A stretch of DNA of 64,000 nt from Kaistella gelatinilytica (GTDB lineage Bacteria > Bacteroidota > Bacteroidia > Flavobacteriales > Weeksellaceae), in contig NZ_JADPVI010000003.1 of the NCBI RefSeq assembly GCF_015679325.1, positions 1 to 64,000 on the forward strand, in the 5' to 3' direction. Below are positions 34,626 through 43,873 of this stretch, in pieces; the first letter of the stretch is position 1, and each line of letters starts with the position of its first letter. The position numbers and the translations under genes were made by a program. The notes beneath the pieces are model-generated. The model was given only the letters and a program-made list of their open reading frames with translations. It searched no databases and was not told the origin of the DNA.

Positions 34626-34633
34626 CAAATTTA
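34626..34633 (-). promoter_or_regulatory. Possible pckA -7 box
   Basis: Minus strand TAAATTTG, full match to TAnnTTTG, 34 bases before the pckA ATG. No good -33 box at 19 bases. Confidence 0.4.
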
Positions 34634-34719
34634 CTATTATTTAAAAGTATTGATGTTTTAAAATTACTGATATTAGTCAGAATCTGCAAGAAAATTTTAA
34701 ATTGATAAAAGACTGAATG

Positions 34720-35625
34720 TTAAGCAATTAAATCTTCGTAAGAAAAGATCGAAGAAAAACCCTTTCCCTTAAAATAGTCCTCAAAACCTGCAAATTTAGA
34801 ACTCATCACAAAATCTCCGCCCCACGCTCCCAGACTTTTTACAAAGGAAGGACAGTTTTCGAAATATTTTTCGCTCACCGTTTCAATACCGAGGAAAAAA
34901 CTTAGTTTTTTTTCGTGAAGATTCATTAAATGTGAAAAATCTTCTAAATTTTGAGCATCAAGAACATCACGGGTTATTTGGGAAAATGCTTCTATTAGTT
35001 CGGGTGATTTTTTTCGGGAACGGTAAAGATCAATTCCTTCACGGCTGTTTTGTTTTTGGTTCAGATGAATGAAGATCAGCTCCTTTTTGAAAGATGGATT
35101 AAATTTAACTTTCTGAACTGTTCTTTCCGGTAAATTTTGGTAGACAATGGCAGATCTTTCCTGCGCAATCGCAATGTCATAACCACTTCCACCCAAGCAA
35201 GTTTCGTTAAGATCGAAAGAATCAATTTCTGCCCACTGTGCCAAATTATTCATTAAAGTGGAGCTGCTTCCCAACCCAAAATCAGAAGGAAACTGTAAGT
35301 TGGTCGTTATAGCGTAGGAAGAATTTTGTTGAAACTGCACTTTTGAAAGTTCTTTCACTTTCATTAAAACCTTTAAAATAAATTCGGCAGAATCAGGGAT
35401 ATTCGTGGATACAATTATTCCTTTTTTATAATCAATTTTAATTTCCAACCAGGGTTGATGTTGATGAAGAGCAGTCCAGTAAATTAAAGATTCACCATCC
35501 TCAATTTCCTCAAAAAAAAACTCCTGCCCCCATTTTGTTGGGATAGCAAGAGCTGAAGCGCCGTCGAGAACGACATATTCTGAAGTGAGCAATAATTTTC
35601 CCGGTGAAAAAATTCTACCCGCCAT
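34720..35625 (-). CDS. GYDIA family GHMP kinase
   Basis: 301 aa. Starts GRIFSPGKLLLTSEYVVLDG, the GHMP N-terminal motif; the ATP loop is LGSSSTLMNN, and GGSGYDIAIAQ gives the family name. GHMP kinases phosphorylate small alcohols such as mevalonate or homoserine; in this clade the GYDIA group may supply an isoprenoid step, but I cannot say which substrate. Three bases downstream of fabD. Confidence 0.9.
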   Translation of the reverse strand: MAGRIFSPGKLLLTSEYVVLDGASALAIPTKWGQEFFFEEIEDGESLIYWTALHQHQPWLEIKIDYKKGIIVSTNIPDSAEFILKVLMKVKELSKVQFQQNSSYAITTNLQFPSDFGLGSSSTLMNNLAQWAEIDSFDLNETCLGGSGYDIAIAQERSAIVYQNLPERTVQKVKFNPSFKKELIFIHLNQKQNSREGIDLYRSRKKSPELIEAFSQITRDVLDAQNLEDFSHLMNLHEKKLSFFLGIETVSEKYFENCPSFVKSLGAWGGDFVMSSKFAGFEDYFKGKGFSSIFSYEDLIA

Positions 35626-35628
35626 TTT

Positions 35629-36504
35629 TTAATTTGCTGAAGAAGTGGTCACTTCGGAATTGATTTTTTTGATCAAACCCTGTAAAGTTTTTCCAGGACC
35701 AACTTCAATGAAATTTGTTGCACCGTCTTTGATCATATTCTGCACAGATTGTGTCCATTTTACGGGACCGGTCAACTGCTTGATCAAATTCATCTTTATT
35801 TCTTCGGGATCCAAAACTGCGGTGGTCGTGATATTCTGATAAACAGGGATCATCGCTTTCCGGAATTTGGTATTTTGTATTGCTGCCGATAATTTCTCCT
35901 GAGCCGGTTGCATTAAAGGAGAATGAAAGGCACCGTTTACAGGAAGCATCAAAGCTCGTTTTGCACCCGCTTCTTTCAATTTTTCACAAGCCATTTCTAC
36001 AGCTGTAGTTTCGCCGGAAATAACCAGTTGTCCGGGACAGTTATAATTTGCAGGAACTACAATTCCGTCGATCTGTGCACAAATTTCTTCTACTTTTTCA
36101 TCAGGAAGTCCCAAAATTGCTGCCATCGAACTTGGATTAGCATCACAAGCTTCCTGCATGGCTTTTGCACGAGCAGAAACCAATCGCAGACCATCTTCGA
36201 AAGACAAAACGCCATTTGCTACCAAAGCTGAAAATTCTCCTAAAGAATGTCCGGCAACCATTTCCGCTCCTAAACCGTTCACTGTTTTTAAAACTGCAAC
36301 AGAATGGATAAAAATGGAAGGTTGGGTAACTTCGGTCTTCTTTAAATCTTCATCTGTTCCTTTGAACATTAGAGAAACGATATCGAAACCTAAAATTTCA
36401 TTGGCTGATTCCATTAAATCTTTTACATCTTTCCGGGAATCGTATAATTCTTTTCCCATCCCCACAAATTGTGAACCTTGCCCAGGAAATACTAGTGCTT
36501 TCAT
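35629..36504 (-). CDS. fabD: Malonyl CoA-acyl carrier protein transacylase
   Basis: 291 aa. Transfers malonyl from CoA to ACP for fatty acid synthesis. The GQGSQ motif is at residues 8-12, the active Ser87 in AGHSLGEFSAL, and the catalytic His in NGAFHSPLMQPA (about residue 196). Length and motifs are fully typical. Directly followed by the GYDIA kinase gene (3-base gap). Confidence 0.95.
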   Translation of the reverse strand: MKALVFPGQGSQFVGMGKELYDSRKDVKDLMESANEILGFDIVSLMFKGTDEDLKKTEVTQPSIFIHSVAVLKTVNGLGAEMVAGHSLGEFSALVANGVLSFEDGLRLVSARAKAMQEACDANPSSMAAILGLPDEKVEEICAQIDGIVVPANYNCPGQLVISGETTAVEMACEKLKEAGAKRALMLPVNGAFHSPLMQPAQEKLSAAIQNTKFRKAMIPVYQNITTTAVLDPEEIKMNLIKQLTGPVKWTQSVQNMIKDGATNFIEVGPGKTLQGLIKKINSEVTTSSAN

Positions 36505-36619
36505 ATCTATTTTTTAGAACAGTTTAATTTTTCGGGATACAGAATAATTTTCCGCTGATCCCTGAATGCTTAATTTAGTAGGAATTACTGCAAATTTTAA
36601 AGCATTACTTCGATAAAAT

Positions 36620-38593
36620 TTAATTAGGAACTAATCGCACAACGCGGTATCCTTTGTTGACATAAGCGCCGGATTTGGTTTTTTCAAATTCGAATTTTGT
36701 GGCTAACTGCGTCTGCACTTTATTCATCTGTTTGAAAATTTCTCCCTTTTTATTTTCGCGGCTTAACATATCATTTACAACATCAAAACCAATCACTGCA
36801 TATTTAGAAGGAGTTTTGCAGTATTTCTTTTTAAAATCCGCTAAAATTTCTTTCTCAAAATCACCATCAGTGTTGATCTTTCTATCCATCAAATACACGA
36901 GATTCGCCTGACTGAGTTCATCTACCTTCTTCTCAAAAACTGGAGAATAAGACATGCTGAAGGCTTTTAAATTTTCAACTTCTTTGGATAAAGCGATCAT
37001 CTTATTTGCAAAAGCATCTCCGGCAGAATCGCTGTCATCAACCAAAATTGCAATTACAGGAGCACTTTTGCCCGTCATCATATTTTTATCCAACTGAATA
37101 TCCTGCGAAGAATTTACCATTACAACTGCAGAATTCTTTAATTCCTTTTCAAGTCTGGTTTTCAAATAAGTCGCTTTGCTTTTGTCAGCATCGGCAACGA
37201 TATATATTTTTTGATCGGAGTAAACATCTTTCACTTCCTTTACAATACGGTCTGAATAAACCGCATCATTGGTCTCAACAAGGATCAAATTATCATATTT
37301 CAGTAACTCATCAGAATTTGCGAAAGGCGCAACGACAGGAATCTTCGTGTCTTTTACATAGTCCAAAACCTGTAAAACGCTTGACTTAAAAAATGGACCA
37401 ATAATTAGATCGGTATTTTTCGCGTTAATTTGAACTAAAGAATTTTTGAAACTGGCTTCGTTTCCGGCATCGATCACGTTTATATCTAATTTCTGACCTC
37501 TTGCTGCATTTCTTTCGATAGCCAGTTTAGCACCGGAAAGAAAATCGAGAGACATGGCTCTGTATTTTGAATCGTTGGTATCAAAACCAAAAGGCAGCAT
37601 TATAACTACATTCAACATGTCGCCAGATTTCTTAATGTACGCGGCACCCAACTTTTTTATTTTCAAAACCATTCCTGATTTCAAACCTTGTGATAGATTC
37701 GGATTCAGTGTTAATAGATCGTCCAGGGTAATGCCGAATTTATTTAAAATACCGAAAACAGTATCTCCGTTTGCCACCGTATAAGTCACATAATCATCAG
37801 AAGAAGAAATATCAGAATAAGTGTTTGTTGAAACCGGCGCTGAAACTTCAGTCGTTTTTGGTTCACTGGAAACTACGGCAACAACTGCTTTATTTCCTCC
37901 TTTTATCTTAATGAATTCGCCTGGCTGTAAACCTTTCCCTTCCAAACCTGGGTTCAGTGCAAAAAGATCAGCTTGCGAGAGATTGAACTTTCGCGTTAAT
38001 TTATAATAATTGTCTTTCGCCTGAATTTCATAAGAATCTTCATTTGAAACCGGAGCAATTTTTTCTTTTTCCACAGAAACTTCAGCTTTCACCGGAGTTT
38101 CAGATTTTTTGACCACTTCGGTTTTCACTTCTACAGGTGTCGAAGCAACAGCTTGAGTACCACCAAATTTTTTGATACTTTCTGAAGGTAAAACTACTTC
38201 ATCACCAATCTTCATGTGCGAATCAAGTTCTGGATTAAGTCTTCTTAATTCCGTTTCTGAAATTTGATATTGTTTCGTAATTCCGTAGATGGTCTGTTTC
38301 GGCTGAAGAACGATCTTCCCTAATTTCCCAGATACAGGAGCAGGAGACGAAACCGTTTTTTCTGTTGAGGCTGCTTTTTCAGTCTTACCACTTTTACTGA
38401 TGATCAAAACTTCGCCCAGCGCCAGATTTCCCCCTTTTACTTTTGGATTTAGTATCACCAATTCATCCATGGTCATGCCATATTTCTTAGAAATATTATA
38501 GGGATTATCGCCCTTTACTACGGTATGCGTTTTTTGAGCATAGACCGCTGATAAAGCGATTAAACTGGAGAATATGAAAAGTTTTTTGATCAT
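36620..38593 (-). CDS. Four-LysM protein fused to a receptor-like (Peripla_BP) domain
   Basis: 657 aa with a signal peptide (residues 1-19, AVYAQ). Four LysM domains are seen at about residues 22-66, 90-137, 186-232 and 266-312 (THTVVKGDNPYNISKKYG, IYGITKQYQISETELRRLNP and so on). A C-terminal type I periplasmic-binding domain follows (VVIMLPFGFDTND, VIDAGNEASFKNSL, IVADADKSKATYLKTRLEK). LysM binds peptidoglycan. The pairing recalls LpoA, which activates penicillin-binding proteins; this is inference. Confidence 0.9.
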   Translation of the reverse strand: MIKKLFIFSSLIALSAVYAQKTHTVVKGDNPYNISKKYGMTMDELVILNPKVKGGNLALGEVLIISKSGKTEKAASTEKTVSSPAPVSGKLGKIVLQPKQTIYGITKQYQISETELRRLNPELDSHMKIGDEVVLPSESIKKFGGTQAVASTPVEVKTEVVKKSETPVKAEVSVEKEKIAPVSNEDSYEIQAKDNYYKLTRKFNLSQADLFALNPGLEGKGLQPGEFIKIKGGNKAVVAVVSSEPKTTEVSAPVSTNTYSDISSSDDYVTYTVANGDTVFGILNKFGITLDDLLTLNPNLSQGLKSGMVLKIKKLGAAYIKKSGDMLNVVIMLPFGFDTNDSKYRAMSLDFLSGAKLAIERNAARGQKLDINVIDAGNEASFKNSLVQINAKNTDLIIGPFFKSSVLQVLDYVKDTKIPVVAPFANSDELLKYDNLILVETNDAVYSDRIVKEVKDVYSDQKIYIVADADKSKATYLKTRLEKELKNSAVVMVNSSQDIQLDKNMMTGKSAPVIAILVDDSDSAGDAFANKMIALSKEVENLKAFSMSYSPVFEKKVDELSQANLVYLMDRKINTDGDFEKEILADFKKKYCKTPSKYAVIGFDVVNDMLSRENKKGEIFKQMNKVQTQLATKFEFEKTKSGAYVNKGYRVVRLVPN

Positions 38594-38631
38594 GTTTTAT
38601 AGTAAATAATTACAAAAATAGCGCTTTAAAA

Positions 38632-40218
38632 TTAAATGGTAAAAATAATTAATTCCGAATTTTGAACGTCGATTCCATCATAACAATTTTGAAGCCATTC
38701 CTTTCCGAAATCTGCATAGAAAACCGAAAAATTATAAGATCTTTCCTGCCATGTTTTGCCGGGATGAATTTTTAAAAATAAATTTTCCAGCCTTTCCAGT
38801 TTTTCATTTTGTTTGATCTTTTCAGCGCGCAGCAATCTTTTTTTCATTCGGTCAAATGATTTCAACTGCCGCGTTTTTTCTGCCTGAACCAAATTTCTAA
38901 AAGTTTTATCTGTTAAACTCGCACTTTCAGCCAAATCCTCAAAATGCTTTTCGAGAAAAGTTTCATCTTTATTTAAGAGTGGAAGAATTTGATTGTTCTC
39001 TAAAAGAATTTCATTCGTCACGCTTGCAAAATTCCGGAAGAAGTCTTTAATTTCTAAACCGAAGTTCTTCGTTTTATCTAAAGTTTTCTCAGCTAAAAAA
39101 AGCATCGAATTTCTCGGTATCAAAATCGGAAAAGGAGTTTCGATCTTTGAAAAATAGTTTTTTAATTCTAACCAGTACATAATTTCCGCATTTCCACCAA
39201 TATAGGCAAGATTGGGAAGGATCGTTTCCTGATAAACCGGTCGCATCAAAGCGTTCGGACTAAATCTTTCCGGATGATTTTCCAGTTCGGCTAGAATCAC
39301 TGCTTTTGTGAAAGAAATTTCTGTGTCAACAATGTGAAACTGGCCGTCAACTAATTCAATTCTATTTCGGGTTTCTCTGAGGTAAAATAAATTAATTTCG
39401 CGCGGATTAACCTGAACTTTTCCATATTGCTCTGTTAAATATGCAACAGTTTCTTTCGTCGCTTTAATTAAATCCTGTTGAAGCAATTCGGTCTTAAAAA
39501 TCGATTTCATTTCAGTCTTTAATAACTTATTATCGCCATCAATAATGAGCAAACCGTACTCTGCAAATAGCTCCTGTACCAGAATCCTTGTTGCCTGAGA
39601 AAGGGTATTTCCTTTTTTGTAAGCTCTTTTTAGAAGCAGGATCAGTTCTGTTCCAAAAACAGAATCTTTGAATTCATTCTCAAATTCCGAAATAAAGAAA
39701 TCGTCTTCAAAAACTATATTTCCTACAACGCCGCCGGACTTTGCCTGCGTTTCATAGTAATGATTTTCCGTCTTAAAATGGTTGATCTCTTCAAAATCAT
39801 GATCTTCAGAAGCCATCCAAAAAATTGGAACCGTTTTTCTGTTCGGAAATCTTTCATTTAAAAAATCTGCCAGTTTGATGGTTTGCAAAATTTTATAAAT
39901 AAAGAAAACGGGACCGGAAAAAAGGTTCAACTGATGACCGGTTGTCACGGTAAAAGTATTTTCTTCCTGAATTAATTTTAAATTCAATTCCTGTTTTTCA
40001 GATAACTGAGATCCTGAATGTTGTTGGTGTAAAACATCTGAAAGAACCTTTCTATTATCTGAGGAAAATGACTCTTCCTTTAATTGAAACTGATTTTCAA
40101 TATTTTTCAAATCAAAAGTACTTTGTTCAAAACCGGGGATTTTCTGCAAGAGAAAATCTTTGATGAGTACGGGAATACTTTCAATAGCTAAAAAGGGAAT
40201 GTTTGCAATTTTTTTCAA
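38632..40218 (-). CDS. bshC: Bacillithiol biosynthesis cysteine-adding enzyme BshC
   Basis: 528 aa from a TTG at 40218, 6 bases after the upstream stop; a TTG at 40242 would overlap the porin-like gene by 19 bases. Adds cysteine to glucosaminyl-malate to finish bacillithiol. Motifs: TVTTGHQLNLFSGP near residue 94, WMASEDHDFEEINHF, IGGNAEIMYWLEL, and the coiled-coil C-terminal part. Bacillithiol occurs in Bacteroidota as well as Firmicutes. Confidence 0.92.
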   Translation of the reverse strand: MKKIANIPFLAIESIPVLIKDFLLQKIPGFEQSTFDLKNIENQFQLKEESFSSDNRKVLSDVLHQQHSGSQLSEKQELNLKLIQEENTFTVTTGHQLNLFSGPVFFIYKILQTIKLADFLNERFPNRKTVPIFWMASEDHDFEEINHFKTENHYYETQAKSGGVVGNIVFEDDFFISEFENEFKDSVFGTELILLLKRAYKKGNTLSQATRILVQELFAEYGLLIIDGDNKLLKTEMKSIFKTELLQQDLIKATKETVAYLTEQYGKVQVNPREINLFYLRETRNRIELVDGQFHIVDTEISFTKAVILAELENHPERFSPNALMRPVYQETILPNLAYIGGNAEIMYWLELKNYFSKIETPFPILIPRNSMLFLAEKTLDKTKNFGLEIKDFFRNFASVTNEILLENNQILPLLNKDETFLEKHFEDLAESASLTDKTFRNLVQAEKTRQLKSFDRMKKRLLRAEKIKQNEKLERLENLFLKIHPGKTWQERSYNFSVFYADFGKEWLQNCYDGIDVQNSELIIFTI

Positions 40219-40223
40219 AATAA

Positions 40224-42152
40224 TTAAGAGAATAAATACCAAACTATTCCAATATTCACGCGGAAATCGGAGATCGGATAATTGGGTGCGGTGAAAGATT
40301 TGTTCTTCATGAAAGTGGTGTTCAAATGTTGTGCCTCGATAAAAAAGAACATTCGCTTCACTCTCATATTAAAATAAACATCGGCAATCGGCTGACCACC
40401 AATATCGTATGAATTTGCATTGGGCAAAATAAACTCATTCAGAATCGGAAAATATTCCCTGGACGCAAATTTGGTAAAATAATACACTTTTACACCAGCT
40501 TGAATCTCTGCCGCTTTCTTAAAGGCTTTGGTTTGATAAAAAACGTTGGCTCTACCAATAAAGTTGGGCATCGGTAAGAGATTTTTATTATTGATGGCAC
40601 TTTGAAAAAGCACTTTTGGATTCAAATGGAATTTACCGTACGAAAAAGTCGCTTCGCCACCGATCTGGGAAATATTGAGCGACGCATTGCTTTGTCTCGG
40701 AAGTGCATTGGCATCGAGATAGGTATAATTATCGATGCGGAAATAGTTTACGGAAAGCTTGCTTTGAAACCATTTTAAATTGACGTCGCCACCAATTTGA
40801 GTAGTCGTTTCATTTTTTGGATTCTCCAGATAAAAATTATATTTTCTATAAACAGACGGATTCATCAACAAGTTAAAACTTGGTGAGGCACTTTGAAAAT
40901 TCACTTTCGCATTGACAAAATAATCTTTAATAGGTTCAAATTTCAGTAAATTCTGAGAACGGATATAACTTCCGAAAGCTTTACCACTGGAAATTTCGAG
41001 GTTTGAATTGACTTCTACTTTATCCCATAATTTAACTAATAAATTTCCAACGGCGCCGACTCGGTTTTCGGAAAGTTCTTGCGGAATATTTAAGTAACTT
41101 GGTAAAGCGTCTCCAATCCCGAGTTTAATTATTTGATAACGCACACCTGCATCAAGTTTGAAATTTTCTTTATCAAAAAGAACACTTACGGTATTGCTGA
41201 GATTTTCGGAATATTTTTTTGAAGAGTACGGATAATCGATTAAATCTGATTGACTGTTAAAATAATAAGGTTCGAGAGAATTTTGGGTGTAGTAATATTT
41301 ATTGCCCTGATGAAAAATGGTATGCCGAATTTTAAACGGGAATTTCTCCGAAGCAAACGGTCGGAACTGCTGACTGAAATAATATCTTCGGTAAGCAAAG
41401 CGCGAATCTGAGGTTGTGAGATTTACCGGTAAATTGAGACGGTTGTTAAAATTACTGCTGCCATTGAGAAAAAGATCAATATCTGAAACACCTCCGTTTT
41501 CCTGATTGTTTATATTTTGATGAATATAATGGGCGTAAGCTTCATACTTTTTGTTTTCCGAAAGGTAATGTCCGGAAAAGATCACGTTGTTGCTCGATGC
41601 AAGTGAATACTGATAAAATCCGAGAGAACGAAGGCCCATATATTCTACGGCAAAGTTAAAATTCTTACCAACATTCTGGGTATAGGTCGTCTGTAAAGTG
41701 GCACCACTGCTGTAAGCATTATGATAAATAAAACTTGTGGTTGGGGTTTTCACATCGTAATATTTAATATCGTTGATGCCCAAAATAAAAGAAGACTTTC
41801 TGGTGGGAAGTAGGGAAAGATTTTGTTCTGTATTGACCTCAAAAACTAGATCCTGAAATCCTGATCCTGTATTGGCAAACTGAATTTTACCGAAATTATC
41901 TCTATTATTATATTGGGAGAAGATAAATGTTTTATCCGGTGTGAAAGCGGTATCGAATATTTTCTTTTCGGAGAACTGGGTTTTATAGGTGTAATCGTAA
42001 ATCGTCGGTTTAAAGATCTGTAGAGAATCTTTTTTACCCGAATCGATGACGAGAGTATCTTGAGGTTTAACTCTGTTTGAATCGGTCTTGTTCAGGACCT
42101 GCGCCTTGAAAAAATAACCGCAGAATAAAAGACAAAGAAGGATATATTTCAT
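40224..42152 (-). CDS. Putative outer-membrane porin-like protein
   Basis: 642 aa from the ATG at 42152. An ATG at 42233 would put 27 basic residues before the signal peptide (MKYILLCLLFCGYFFKAQ). Mature part is rich in aromatic beta strands with Ser/Asn turns (FNFAVEYMGLRSLGFYQYSL, KVYYFTKFASREYFPIL) and ends with an aromatic residue pattern (IGIVWYLFS), as in outer-membrane barrels. Matches the Bacteroidota Porin_10-type family in my reading. Confidence 0.8.
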   Translation of the reverse strand: MKYILLCLLFCGYFFKAQVLNKTDSNRVKPQDTLVIDSGKKDSLQIFKPTIYDYTYKTQFSEKKIFDTAFTPDKTFIFSQYNNRDNFGKIQFANTGSGFQDLVFEVNTEQNLSLLPTRKSSFILGINDIKYYDVKTPTTSFIYHNAYSSGATLQTTYTQNVGKNFNFAVEYMGLRSLGFYQYSLASSNNVIFSGHYLSENKKYEAYAHYIHQNINNQENGGVSDIDLFLNGSSNFNNRLNLPVNLTTSDSRFAYRRYYFSQQFRPFASEKFPFKIRHTIFHQGNKYYYTQNSLEPYYFNSQSDLIDYPYSSKKYSENLSNTVSVLFDKENFKLDAGVRYQIIKLGIGDALPSYLNIPQELSENRVGAVGNLLVKLWDKVEVNSNLEISSGKAFGSYIRSQNLLKFEPIKDYFVNAKVNFQSASPSFNLLMNPSVYRKYNFYLENPKNETTTQIGGDVNLKWFQSKLSVNYFRIDNYTYLDANALPRQSNASLNISQIGGEATFSYGKFHLNPKVLFQSAINNKNLLPMPNFIGRANVFYQTKAFKKAAEIQAGVKVYYFTKFASREYFPILNEFILPNANSYDIGGQPIADVYFNMRVKRMFFFIEAQHLNTTFMKNKSFTAPNYPISDFRVNIGIVWYLFS

Positions 42153-42319
42153 CGGTAGAATGCTCGTTTTTTTTTGGTCTGATGGAACGCCTTTAGTTTT
42201 CAGTTTATAATACGATCGATGTTTGCGTTTCATTAATTTACTTTGGAGTACAAATGTAAGAAATATGAGTAAATAAAAAATGAGGCTTTTAAAATCGATA
42301 AGCCAGGTCTTCTGTAATA

Positions 42320-42352
42320 AAAAAAGGACTGTAATTTTACAATTACAGTCCT
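42320..42352 (-). terminator. Rho-independent terminator after susCD
   Basis: A 12-bp perfect stem (AGGACTGTAATT with AATTACAGTCCT, loop TTAC) followed on the minus strand by TTTTTTTATT. It fully separates the SusD gene from the porin-like gene. Confidence 0.9.
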
Positions 42353-42375
42353 CAGATAATTATCTATACAGGATT

Positions 42376-43854
42376 TTAATTATATCCTGGATATTGTGTT
42401 AAGTTTTTATTACTGTTCAAAGCCGTTTGTGCAACTGGGAAAACAAAAAGCTTGTCTGTTGCCGCAAGATCACAAACTGTACAATTTGAAGGTCTAGCTA
42501 CAGGTAAGTTATAGCGTTTCAAATCTAAGAATCTTTGACCTTCACCATAAAACTCCTTGCTTCTTTCTGCTAAGATATCTGCAAGAATATCTGTTCCTGT
42601 GTACGTAGAACCTTTTCTAGATAAAGCAAATTGATTCAATTCGATTAGCGCCTGACCATCTTGACCGGTTAAATGCAATGCTTCAATCCTGTTAAGGTAT
42701 GCTTCAGAGAATCTCAAAATCTTGATATTTCTTAAGTACCGCCCTTCAGTCGAAATTTGAGGATATTTATTTGTCCAGTACCCTCTTGGAGTATCCGTAG
42801 ATAAAAGTGGAGTACCAACTTGCGTTAACAAACTTGTCACCGCACCCGGTCCTTTACGGATATCATTTGCGCCAAAACTGCCATAAAACGTTTGATTAAA
42901 TAAGAAACATTTTTTAGGATCTACCCGGCTGTAATAACCTGGTAGTGATATATTAGCACCGATACCATTTACTCTTTGTGTATCTGGAGTTAAATCAAGC
43001 TCCCAAATAGTCTCCGGTTGTTCTTCTGCAACTGTATCGTCGATAGCAGAATAGTAAGAATTGTAAGTTGCTTCAGGAACTACAGATGCAGTGCCAAAAG
43101 TACCAGGTTCACTGATTCCGGCGTCTCTAACTTCTGTAGCCAATTGCAACGCTAATGCTGCGTCTCCCGAAGCTTTTCGGGTCAAATATACTTTAGACAG
43201 CAATAATTTCGCAGCGGTTTTACTTAAGGTCAAACGGTTTCCCGCATCATCAGCATTAAGTATTCCATCTTTTAAATCTGCAATAATCTGATCATAAACC
43301 TTCGCAACAGTTGCTCGTGCAGGCTGGAGCGTCGCATCATAGTTTGTTAAAACTAAAGGCACGCCATAATCCTGATTTAGACCAGAAGCTGGTGACGCAG
43401 AAAAATAATTTAATAAGGTAAAATAAGCAAGTCCTCTCAAAGTTTTTGCTTCTCCTTTCATTCTTATCACATTTGGACTGCTTGCTACGACCTCATTATT
43501 AATGACCAAGTTGCAATTTGCAATTACTGCATATAAACCATCGTAAAAACCACCTAGATCACCCTGTTGTGAAGAATTGTAGTTAAAATTATAGGTATTT
43601 AAAAACGAAGGGTTAGAGTTAACGAACATTTTATCCCCCATAAGGTCACCAAAAACCATGGCTTTAACACCTAATATATTTGCAGATGAAATAGTAAGAT
43701 ATCCTCCATTTAAGAGTTGTTGTAACTTAAGTTCCGTGCCGATATTACCAATTTCGTCTAAATTGGGAGGGAATAATTCTAAATCTCTGTCACTACACGC
43801 ATTCGACGTAAATAAAAGAGTTAGTGTGGATATAATTAAAAAATATTTTTTCAT
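42376..43854 (-). CDS. SusD/RagB-family outer-membrane lipoprotein
   Basis: 492 aa. Lipoprotein signal (TLLFTSNAC, Cys20), N-terminal SusD-like domain (LDEIGNIGTELKLQQLLNGG) and C-terminal RagB/SusD domain (RSKEFYGEGQRFLDLKRYNL). SusD proteins close over SusC and capture the nutrient. No glycoside hydrolase, sulfatase or regulator lies next to it, so the ligand cannot be guessed. Twenty bases after susC. Confidence 0.93.
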   Translation of the reverse strand: MKKYFLIISTLTLLFTSNACSDRDLELFPPNLDEIGNIGTELKLQQLLNGGYLTISSANILGVKAMVFGDLMGDKMFVNSNPSFLNTYNFNYNSSQQGDLGGFYDGLYAVIANCNLVINNEVVASSPNVIRMKGEAKTLRGLAYFTLLNYFSASPASGLNQDYGVPLVLTNYDATLQPARATVAKVYDQIIADLKDGILNADDAGNRLTLSKTAAKLLLSKVYLTRKASGDAALALQLATEVRDAGISEPGTFGTASVVPEATYNSYYSAIDDTVAEEQPETIWELDLTPDTQRVNGIGANISLPGYYSRVDPKKCFLFNQTFYGSFGANDIRKGPGAVTSLLTQVGTPLLSTDTPRGYWTNKYPQISTEGRYLRNIKILRFSEAYLNRIEALHLTGQDGQALIELNQFALSRKGSTYTGTDILADILAERSKEFYGEGQRFLDLKRYNLPVARPSNCTVCDLAATDKLFVFPVAQTALNSNKNLTQYPGYN

Positions 43855-43873
43855 TTTAATTTATTTTTTATTG

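Noticed and set aside
40115-40125. AAAGTACTTTG, the same word as the operator sites
   Set aside because: It lies inside the bshC coding region with no -7 box at the operator spacing, so it is taken as chance.
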